A stretch of DNA of 64,000 bases from contig JBDOQK010000055.1 in assembly GCA_040437565.1 (NCBI GenBank), positions 1 through 64,000 on the forward strand, given 5' to 3'. The position numbers were made by a program, and so were the translations under genes. This DNA is from Albugo candida. Lineage: Eukaryota > Oomycota > Peronosporomycetes > Albuginales. Of this stretch, positions 56,585 through 64,000 are shown in pieces (position 1 is the stretch's first letter; every line of letters starts with the position of its first letter). The notes under the pieces are model-generated. The model did no database searches. It was given only the letters and a program-made list of their open reading frames with translations, and was not told the DNA's origin.

Positions 56585-58015
56585 ATGGACACAAAAGACG
56601 TGGAGCCCGGTACCAAGCCCGGTTTTGTGAGCTTACCATCGCCTGCAGAAAGTATCAAGCATGAAGATGTCGGTCATCCATCGGTTTTAACATTATTGAT
56701 GGTCTCTATGCCGCGAATGGCTATCAATGCAGCTTGGGCAGCACAATGGGCCGCTGTGGGACCTTGGCTGAGCACTATGATGCCCAATTGGACAGCCCAA
56801 TTGACACAGTTTGTGGGTCCCACAGTCGGGATTTTCATCGGTCCAATCATTGGCGCGTTAAGTGATCGATGCACGCATCGTACTGGTCGACGGCGAATAT
56901 GGATTCTATTTCCAGCTATCTTGAGTATTGTATGCTGGAACCTGATGGGTTTTACAAAGAAATTTGGTAGTCAGTTGGGCGATTACGGTGATGGAACCGA
57001 GGGAACACCAACTAATCGTAAGTGGACCACAATGCTTATGGTTTTCTTTTACATTTGGATGGATGTGACTGTGAATATCGTACAAATTCCGGCTCAGCTC
57101 CTTGTGGCTGATTTGGCGGGCGATCGACAGACATTAGGACAAGCGATCGGTCAAGGTTGGTCAACTCTTGGAGCCTTGAGTATCGCCGTTTACATTCAGA
57201 TTTTTGGACCGGCATATGAAACCATTCATTATTTTATGATTTTACTATCATGTCTTATGGGCGTTAGCATAACTGTTATGTGTTTGTTTGCAAATGAGAA
57301 ACAATTCGTTTGTTCGGATGGAAAATCGAAATGGAGTGAAGTTACTGGCGCATTTCTTTCCGTTTACGAGTGTGTGCGGACAATGTCTCGTACCCTTTGG
57401 ACCTATTTTATTATCGTTTTCTTCGTAATGTATGGGTTCACTGCATATAACGGTGGAAAAGGACAGTTTTTCGGGTATGAAGTTTTTGGTCACGAGTCTG
57501 CACCTGCAGACACGTGTGGAGATACGTGCACTCCCCGCCAAGAGAAATTCAACGATGGCGTTCAGTTGGCCACCGGCTTATCAGATATCTTGTTCAATGT
57601 GACAGGGTATTGCTATTCTTGGATGCTTCCATTTCTCGTCCCAAAATTCGGACTTAAATGGGTTTTGTTATGTTCTCTCGTTCCTCAGATTCTTTTGATT
57701 GCAATGGCGACCATCCGGGTGGCTATATTTGACGTAATCATTGTTATTATGACGGCATTGACTCAGACGGCGCTGGCTGCATTTATGGTTCCTGTGTGTT
57801 TATATGTAGCGGGCGAGGGAAAAGATGTTGGAATGAGTTTGGGCGCTTTGAATTCTGCCATTTGTTTTGGTCAATTATTTAATTTTGCGCTTTCCTCGAT
57901 GGTGGTAAGCACGAGTTATGGATATGCATTGCCAGTTTTGATTGGTGGAATAATGACAGCCATTGCATTCGTATTCGGAGCCTTTTGTTTCAAAGTCGAA
58001 ATTTATCGCATGTAG
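56585..58015 (+). CDS. GPH/SLC45-type sugar (sucrose-like) H+ symporter
   Basis: 476 aa from the ATG at 56585 (MDTKDVEPG); the frame extends 16 codons upstream but without an ATG. About twelve transmembrane helices. Signature elements of the glycoside-pentoside-hexuronide/sucrose transporter family are RMAINAAWAAQWAAVGPWLS in TM1, the loop GALSDRCTHRTGRRRIWI between TM2 and TM3 (SDR-x(3,4)-GRRR), VQIPAQLLVADLAGDRQTLG between TM4 and TM5, and QTALAAFMVPVCLYVAGEGK in the second half. Expected role: proton-coupled uptake of sucrose or another sugar at the plasma membrane or an internal membrane. The precise substrate cannot be read. Two close cysteine pairs (ADTCGDTCTP) lie in an external or lumenal loop. 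It is convergent with the Na+/H+ exchanger, stops only 83 bp apart. Confidence 0.88.
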   Translation: MDTKDVEPGTKPGFVSLPSPAESIKHEDVGHPSVLTLLMVSMPRMAINAAWAAQWAAVGPWLSTMMPNWTAQLTQFVGPTVGIFIGPIIGALSDRCTHRTGRRRIWILFPAILSIVCWNLMGFTKKFGSQLGDYGDGTEGTPTNRKWTTMLMVFFYIWMDVTVNIVQIPAQLLVADLAGDRQTLGQAIGQGWSTLGALSIAVYIQIFGPAYETIHYFMILLSCLMGVSITVMCLFANEKQFVCSDGKSKWSEVTGAFLSVYECVRTMSRTLWTYFIIVFFVMYGFTAYNGGKGQFFGYEVFGHESAPADTCGDTCTPRQEKFNDGVQLATGLSDILFNVTGYCYSWMLPFLVPKFGLKWVLLCSLVPQILLIAMATIRVAIFDVIIVIMTALTQTALAAFMVPVCLYVAGEGKDVGMSLGALNSAICFGQLFNFALSSMVVSTSYGYALPVLIGGIMTAIAFVFGAFCFKVEIYRM

Positions 58016-58098
58016 ATTACAGTTTACAGTCAGCACAGTTTTTCAAGTCGATTACTAGAATCACAAATAGGATATTAACAATATAATATTAGTTTTTG

Positions 58099-59887
58099 TT
58101 AAATCGCCATATACGTCGTTTTATTACTGTGCACATGAACTGGATCGTCCAATCGGAATGGTTGCTGAGTTTCCTCTTTTTGGTACTGTTTTCGTAATTT
58201 ACCACCAAAAACCGGCTTCAAATACGCTTCATCAAGATCCACCCACAAATTGCGAACGCTTCGACCTCGCAGGAGCGCTTTTTCTCCTTCCGAAGCTTCA
58301 TTTACCTGCGGTGCAATGCGATCGTCCAGAGGCTGTTGCCAGATCGGATCCAGCTCACACGATTCCGACGTTCCGCTCTCAGCAAGTGACCGTGCTTGCG
58401 CAGGTGTTTCCTCTGCTTGACCGAGTCCAAGCACCTTCAATAGTGGTCCCGTTGCGGCACCGAATATAACTGTTGTGAATAAAACGGTGGCAAGTGTGGT
58501 GCTTTGTATAACTGCAATGTGATCTTCATGTCCTTTGCGTCCATGCGCGTTCAATGACAACGCAAAAGCAATGGCTCCACGAGATCCCGAGAACCATATA
58601 ACTAGCATGTATCGAAAAGGAATCCGTCGACCTTTCTCGCGTCGCCAGCACACATTGGCGATGGTGCATAGTGGAAAGGTATTGAATGCACGTGACGCCA
58701 CACACGCTGTAATACTCGCCACAACAAACTTCCAATCCCATACAAATAAGTCGTGATATGCGATGAGACTGACGCCAAGATAAAAGTAGATAAAGTTTTC
58801 AGATAAGAAAGCCATTGTTGATAACAAATGTTTGAACGCAAACGAGCTGGCTTCGGAGATGTTATACATGTGATAATGTCGGATAAATACACCGCTGAAG
58901 AACACTGCAAGTAAACCGCTCCACTTGCATACGTCCGCGGCAAGATAACATGCATAACAAGATAACAACACGATACAAATCTCATAGGTTGGATGATGAC
59001 GCAATGCGACGTCGGAATGCTTCAGTAAGTATGCTGAACCATAACTGATAACTGCTGCTAACGCGACAGAGCCGACAAAAATGGTAATCAGTCGCATGAT
59101 GAGTTTGATTTTGGTGGCGATTGTCACTTCTGTGTTGCCTTGAGCCACGAAATCCTGAAAGATGGAAAATAAAACGATTGCAACAGCGTCGTTTAATACG
59201 CTTTCTCCAAATACCAGGTTAAATAACAAGGAAGGCGCATGACTCTTCTTGAACACAACCAGTGTTGCAACAGGATCGATTGCAGAAATTAACGCTCCAA
59301 ATAAGTACGCTTCTGCAGCTGTTAAAGACGTTTCCGTCATAATATGATATTGTCCTGCCCAATATAATAAGAAGCCGGTCACAAACGTAGCGATCAATGT
59401 CCCGATGACGGTTAAGAGAAGGATGGATGCAAAATTCATAAAGAAACCTCTCCCTTGCGTGTTAAATCCAGCTTCCAGTATGATTGGTGGTAATAAACCA
59501 TAAAATAAAACTTCAGGGCTCAAACCTGCACTAAGTGCACGCTATCACACAGCAGTGAGTTTATTCAAATTGCCGGTATAATATTACAGACGTACCGATT
59601 CCGATACAAACGATAAGATGCAGCCACACTACATAAAATACGGTTCACAATCATAATCAATTCACAAAGAAACGCACCAAAATGCCTAAAGCGATCGCCC
59701 AAGACGAAGTAGAGAATATCGGAGCGGTTTTTTGCCGATCAATTCGATACGCAATAGTCACTAAAGCGAGTTGGATAAGTGCGCATACTAACAATTCAGC
59801 GCTTGCCCATTTCGAATTAACAAAGTCTTCCACGGGAATCTCTGTCGTGTTGGACGCGGAAGCCAGCTTCAAATCATTCAACGACAT
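58099..59887 (-). CDS. Na+/H+ exchanger (SLC9/NHE family), three exons
   Basis: Exon 1 59887-59666 (74 codons, ATG at 59887), exon 2 59628-59596 (11 codons) and exon 3 59541-58099 (480 codons plus stop), all joined in phase 0 by GT-AG introns of 37 and 54 nt. The 565-aa product reads through the junctions as ALGILVRFF / CGCILSFVSES / RALSAGLSPEVLFYG, continuing into the family motif LLPPIILEAG. Further NHE motifs are ALISAIDPVATLVVF, NLVFGESVLNDAVAIVLF (the ND pair of electroneutral exchangers) and WFSGSRGAIAFALSL. The end, LWVDLDEAYLKPVFGG, is the NHE6-9/NHX-like C-terminal signature, suggesting an organellar or plasma-membrane K+(Na+)/H+ antiporter. Eleven to twelve membrane helices; short cytosolic tail. 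Unspliced, exon 1 would stop after FFVN. Confidence 0.9.
59542..59595 (-). other. 54-nt intron 2 of the Na+/H+ exchanger
   Basis: Starts gtacgt, ends gtgatag on the minus strand; phase 0. Confidence 0.6.
59629..59665 (-). other. 37-nt intron 1 of the Na+/H+ exchanger
   Basis: Starts gtgaat and ends atgtag on the minus strand. An in-frame TGA inside it requires removal. 37 nt is at the lower size limit for spliceosomal introns, so the donor choice should be regarded as the best available model. Confidence 0.5.
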
Positions 59888-60199
59888 TTCTTCCAAATAA
59901 GGCGGTTGGATATTTATGAGATATTCCTACATAACGCAATCACTGCGCTGACATTGCAGAGATAACAGTTATTGCCACACTAATATTAACCAAAAGCTAT
60001 CATCAGTCCATTCTCTCAAATGACAACAGTACATAGCTTCACCTGTCCGCTTCTTCAAGCCCATGCGCCGCCACAATGCTTGCGAGGAAACAGTTTCTAC
60101 ATGCATCTCTGATCCGCGCTACACCTTGACGCATTCCTTCCAGTATAGTGTATACCAACCAGTGTATACCTCACACGAGTGCTTGAGGTTATCTAACCG
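59888..60199. other. 312-bp intergenic region, exchanger promoter
   Basis: Lies between the anoctamin stop and the exchanger ATG (both minus). On the minus strand tctcataaatatccaacc is a possible initiator about 35 nt from the exchanger ATG. Nothing else recognised. Confidence 0.3.
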
Positions 60200-63100
60200 C
60201 TACCTCTCGTTACATGAGTCATCCTTCCTCACATTCTCAGCGTCTTGTTCCTCGGAAGCTTCCAAGTCGGCGATTTGTATTGCTTGATCGTGTCGCACCC
60301 ATCGCGCAGAATCATTGATCGTCAGTGCCAATAGCGCTTTTATTCCCAAGACAATATGCTCCACAATCAGCAGAATCCATAGACGGAGTACCCACACATT
60401 GTCATTCATTTTGTAGAAGCCCTTCAAGAAGAGCTGAACAAACGCATCAAAGTCGACGTGGCACGTGTAGAACAACACTGCGCAGTTGACAGCCACAGCT
60501 GCAAAGCTCATAAACTCCAAAATGCTCATCAATGTCCTTATTTCACACTCACTTTCAAAAAAAGGTCGCTTCTTCGCTTGCACACAACTCAAAATGTCGA
60601 GCCTCAGCGTGATGACATTTATTCCGAGAGCGAGTAGCGGGCCAAGCGGAAGCACTGACACAAACATTGTGACGTAGCCAAACTGGAGGATGATTTCCAT
60701 TTGCTTATCTAATAAAAGGTCGGGTTGACGCATTGCTTCCTGGAGGTACACAGTGACGGGAACAGCTTCATTGTCTTCAAATTTTGGCCTTCGATCGACC
60801 AAGTACCATTTTGTGACCAGAAACGAATATAAAGGAATATGGAAGCCTGCACGTCTCCACTTCAATCGTACAAGAAGAATCGGCCACAACATTCGTTCCC
60901 ACACGTACCAAAGCTGTCGAATGCCCATGATAATCACGAGTTGGTTTCGTAAATCAGTCGCATTTCGACGCACAAAGGCGATCCAAAACAGCGAGAGAAA
61001 TGCGTTTAGGAATTTGAACCAGAAAAGCTTGGTTGCTAAGACGGACTCACGTTGCCACACGGTCTGATGGTTTTCCCATCGCGTCAGTGCAATCGCCACT
61101 TTGGTGTAGATTGCGTCCAGGATCATCATACAAACAGCATTACACAAGGGAACTATGTAGGGAGTTCCCGTAAACGGAATGACCGCGAGCCAGGAATGTA
61201 ATGCTTTATCGACCGCTCCTGATTGTGTGATGAGAAATATGATGACGACCAAGACAGCCATGAACAGAAGAGCAGGGAGACCACAGTATATCCGGAAAAG
61301 TTGTATTCGTCTTGGGAATGTAATGTCGACGGTACCGAGTGAGATATCAGCGACCTCGAAATCGCCATAGTAATCTGCCACTTGCTCTTTCCGATTTTGG
61401 TGACAACTGCCAAAGTGAATGCAAAGTTCGCTTCGTTTTCGTTTCCAGAACTCTATCACCAGCGTCGCCCACACAGATACCAATATGGCGAATAACGGCT
61501 CCAGCCATTGAATATGAAACACTGTCCGAAGAAACTGACACAAAATTCCCGGAATCGCAATGAAAAGAAGCCACACAGTGTAAAATACAACAAACGCGTA
61601 GTAAAATGCATGTTTCTCGCCAAAATAATTCGCAAGTGGCCACAGGAAATCGTATGAAAACGATCGATCCTCGAGCAGCATCTGACGCGCAGTTGTACCT
61701 GAAAACGGCTGATAAATTGCTCCGCTGTGTACCATCATTCTGTAGAATAGAGACGCATTATGTCGCTGCGAATGAGATGCATCTGAAAAGACCCATTGCC
61801 GAAATATACTCTCAATCCCAAAGACATTGTGAAGCGGAAACAATTTGTGGATATTTCGATTGCGTAGATGCTTTTCCACGTGCACATCGATTTTCATGAT
61901 ATCGAATACGATCTGTTGTCGCTGTAAAGATGGAAATGGCTGGAATTTGGCTTCTTGAGCGCGTTGATAAGTCGATTTTTTCTTCGAATTGCGGTGTTTC
62001 ACATTCAATTGCAAAGTTTCCGCATGTTGCTGTAGGACACCTTCTGTGGCGCCTACCGCAACATACTGTTTTATGGACGGTGATGATGTCGAAAGGGAAA
62101 AGTGTGCAATGGCGTGTGATTTTAATGGAATCATAAGCAGAGACGGACTTTGTATGCTGGATTCTCGTAATGTCTCCATCAAAGAGCTTTTGAAATTCGT
62201 TTCGAAAGAGAATATCAGGATAAATTCCACATTTGCCTTTTTGTAGAATGTTTGTGAACGTTCAGCACTTTTATGTTCAACTTCAACCTTGGGGTCCATT
62301 AATAAAGATGGAAAGGAATGATCGAATAGGGAGCGAATTGGATCTTTTGCTATTTGAATAAGACAAAGACCGTCACTATTACAGTGTTCTAACTCCCACG
62401 AAAGACTGACTGCCGAAAGAGTGTTTGTCAGCAGTTGAACTGTATCGAATTGTCGTGCCATTGTAGCGACAAAAAGCGGTGAATCTCGATTGTGATTCAG
62501 CCATCCCTTTTTCAAATAAGATAGCGCGTGTAAGATATGCCTTTTCGTGTTTTGATCGTGCGCATTGGCGCCCCTGAAGTCGAGTTTTCCGTGCGGCGCG
62601 ATTGCATTCGTTTTGCGTTTGCGAGTAGTTTGCCTGTTATTGGCTAAAACACGATCCAGTAAAAGTCTCAGAATTTCCACCTCTCCACGCTCTGCTGCTG
62701 TGTGAATCACGGATTGGCTTTTATTCTCTTCACATGAACATGTGTGCAGGGGAGAAATACAAACCGTTATGATTGACTCAATATCGCTTTCGAATATCTG
62801 ATTGGCTAAATTAGCACTCTTGTATTTCACCCAATTACGTTTCCTTATTTTGAATTGCATCTGTAAAAGCGCTGAAACAGAGCGAGTCATCCCGAAGCAC
62901 GCGGTCCAATACAGCAAGTGCTGGCCATAGCGTAGAATATCAATACATGTGAATCCATTGCGTAGTACCGGCTCTAAATGCCGTCGGTAGTGATGGTTTT
63001 TCCGAATGATCTCGTGTGGCAATCTCGCGCCCATTTCTTTGGCGTACTGAATCCATTGTGCCCCATTTTCAATGAATTCATTCGCTAGTACATCAATCAC

Positions 63101-63979
63101 ACGGACTGGATCAAGCCGAGAGCGCCAAGCCTCTATCTCTGAAAGCTGAAATTTATCAGCAGAGTTTTTTTGCTGCTGTACTTTTCCCCTTAGACAGCTC
63201 CATTTCTTTTCATATGAAATCGCTCGTCGTCCTGCAACATCAACCGGATACATTCCGTCAACATCGCGTAACAGCGGAATGCTTCGCTGCGACTTTCCGA
63301 GTGCCTTTGGCTTCCGACTTGATCCAAGATGTGCGTTCATGTCCAAGAGGATAGAAGTTTGTTCATGATTCCCATTAAACGCACTCCAATGCAATGGTGT
63401 CCATCTATTCGTGTATTTGGGCACATTCGGCTGATCACCATAATAAAGGAGCTGCTTTGTGATTTCAATTCCATCATCAACGTGCTGATTCGTACAGCCA
63501 CAACCAAAGCAACTGATACACTGTAGTGGCGTATTTCCAAACATATCTAGCGATTTTGCGTCAAGTAACGTGTCTGGCGGTATACAATAGCATTCTGGAA
63601 GCTGAATAGTTGCAAGCGGAACGAGCACATTATCGTGCAAAGTTAACCGTACCTGAAAGAGTTGCTTAACATTATACGAGTTATGCGGATACATTATAAA
63701 CGCGAACGGCGATAGAAAAGCTACGGTTTGCTCCATCGAATACGACGGGAAGAAGACGTCACAGGATTCTCCGAGGAGAAGTCGCACAATGTTCATTTGC
63801 CCGCCGATGCACGCTGCATGTAAAGGACTGCGTCCTGCAATGCCTTTTGTGATCAAAATATCACTTGATGGAGGCCGTAAGGACTGAGACGGATCGATTC
63901 GGTCAAAGGTGGAGCCGTACAGTATGATCTCAAGGACACGCTCTTCATTTCCATTTTCGCAAGCTTCGAATAGATCCAT
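60200..63979 (-). CDS. ankyrin-repeat anoctamin (TMEM16) fusion protein
   Basis: 1259 codons, ATG at 63979, TAG at 60200, intronless. Residues 1-525 carry six or more ankyrin-like repeats (GRSPLHAACIGGQMNIVRLL, FGNTPLQCISCFG, RWTPLHWSAFNGNHEQTSIL, LYWTACFGMTRSVSALLQ, SVIHTAAERGEVEILRLLLD, DSPLFVATMARQFDTVQLL) with long linkers. Residues about 700-1240 form the anoctamin domain: first helix at about 785 (FYYAFVVFYTVWLLFIAIPG), FWKRKRSELC, then TKLFWFKFLNAFLSLFWIAF, MEIILQFGYVTMFVSVLPLG (TM7) and NVITLRLD (TM8), ending WILLIVEHIVLGIKALLALT. Anoctamins are Ca2+-gated chloride channels or lipid scramblases. Of the TM7/TM8 acidic ligands known in animals, E1095 and D1128 are kept, but K1092 and T1124 stand where Glu is usual. 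The ankyrin part may tether or gate the channel. The 5' end lies only 21 bp from the window edge. Confidence 0.9.
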   Translation of the reverse strand: MDLFEACENGNEERVLEIILYGSTFDRIDPSQSLRPPSSDILITKGIAGRSPLHAACIGGQMNIVRLLLGESCDVFFPSYSMEQTVAFLSPFAFIMYPHNSYNVKQLFQVRLTLHDNVLVPLATIQLPECYCIPPDTLLDAKSLDMFGNTPLQCISCFGCGCTNQHVDDGIEITKQLLYYGDQPNVPKYTNRWTPLHWSAFNGNHEQTSILLDMNAHLGSSRKPKALGKSQRSIPLLRDVDGMYPVDVAGRRAISYEKKWSCLRGKVQQQKNSADKFQLSEIEAWRSRLDPVRVIDVLANEFIENGAQWIQYAKEMGARLPHEIIRKNHHYRRHLEPVLRNGFTCIDILRYGQHLLYWTACFGMTRSVSALLQMQFKIRKRNWVKYKSANLANQIFESDIESIITVCISPLHTCSCEENKSQSVIHTAAERGEVEILRLLLDRVLANNRQTTRKRKTNAIAPHGKLDFRGANAHDQNTKRHILHALSYLKKGWLNHNRDSPLFVATMARQFDTVQLLTNTLSAVSLSWELEHCNSDGLCLIQIAKDPIRSLFDHSFPSLLMDPKVEVEHKSAERSQTFYKKANVEFILIFSFETNFKSSLMETLRESSIQSPSLLMIPLKSHAIAHFSLSTSSPSIKQYVAVGATEGVLQQHAETLQLNVKHRNSKKKSTYQRAQEAKFQPFPSLQRQQIVFDIMKIDVHVEKHLRNRNIHKLFPLHNVFGIESIFRQWVFSDASHSQRHNASLFYRMMVHSGAIYQPFSGTTARQMLLEDRSFSYDFLWPLANYFGEKHAFYYAFVVFYTVWLLFIAIPGILCQFLRTVFHIQWLEPLFAILVSVWATLVIEFWKRKRSELCIHFGSCHQNRKEQVADYYGDFEVADISLGTVDITFPRRIQLFRIYCGLPALLFMAVLVVIIFLITQSGAVDKALHSWLAVIPFTGTPYIVPLCNAVCMMILDAIYTKVAIALTRWENHQTVWQRESVLATKLFWFKFLNAFLSLFWIAFVRRNATDLRNQLVIIMGIRQLWYVWERMLWPILLVRLKWRRAGFHIPLYSFLVTKWYLVDRRPKFEDNEAVPVTVYLQEAMRQPDLLLDKQMEIILQFGYVTMFVSVLPLGPLLALGINVITLRLDILSCVQAKKRPFFESECEIRTLMSILEFMSFAAVAVNCAVLFYTCHVDFDAFVQLFLKGFYKMNDNVWVLRLWILLIVEHIVLGIKALLALTINDSARWVRHDQAIQIADLEASEEQDAENVRKDDSCNER

Positions 63980-64000
63980 CGTAAGGTTTTCCGAACGTAC

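Overview
The window is eukaryotic nuclear DNA from a draft assembly (nine runs of exactly 100 N). It most likely comes from an oomycete, perhaps a low-GC white-rust-type (Albugo-like) genome. The evidence is AT-rich DNA with very short GT-AG introns (37-55 nt), an ankyrin-anoctamin fusion, small secreted proteins, and, 5' of several genes, sites resembling the oomycete Inr-FPR core promoter. The species is inference, since no search could be run.

Layout. From 1 to about 54 kb the window is gene-poor and repeat-rich. Supportable intact or partial genes there are a coiled-coil protein (3450-4724, -), an unrecognised protein with a possible zinc knuckle (13825-14736, +), a cyclin-fold/C2H2 protein (30461-31319, +, 5' end in a gap), an unrecognised charged protein (31658-32935, +) and two small secreted proteins (35700-36134 and 52548-52964, both -). 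The rest is relics and repeats: a WD40 gene relic (2.5-3.4 kb), an 800-bp minisatellite (12.59-13.39 kb), a polyubiquitin pseudogene (17.2-17.5 kb), a dead LINE (17.9-20.7 kb, -), a MULE-like element with TIRs (28.6-29.5 kb), a Ty1/copia fragment (29.8-30.4 kb, -), six copies of a tRNA-derived SINE, diverged dispersed repeats between 33 and 52 kb, and a CAND1 pseudogene (47.25-48.26 kb). Two gaps are bordered by duplicated sequence that looks like unmerged contig overlap or haplotypes.

From 54.1 kb to the end the window is compact, gene-dense and housekeeping in character. It holds the C-terminal half of CAND1 (+), a GPH/SLC45-type sugar transporter (+), an SLC9 Na+/H+ exchanger (-, three exons including an 11-codon micro-exon) and a 1259-aa ankyrin-repeat anoctamin (-). 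Intergenic distances there are only about 80-450 bp.

The genes do not form one pathway. The right end groups a SCF/cullin regulator with three membrane transport proteins (sugar, Na+/H+, lipid or ion scramblase/channel). The left side looks like a plastic compartment carrying candidate secreted effectors and transposon debris. The most distinctive signals are the SINE family with its two nested hairpins, the secreted-protein loci sharing a core promoter with a third dead copy, the split/pseudogenised CAND1, and the ankyrin-anoctamin fusion with altered calcium-ligand positions.
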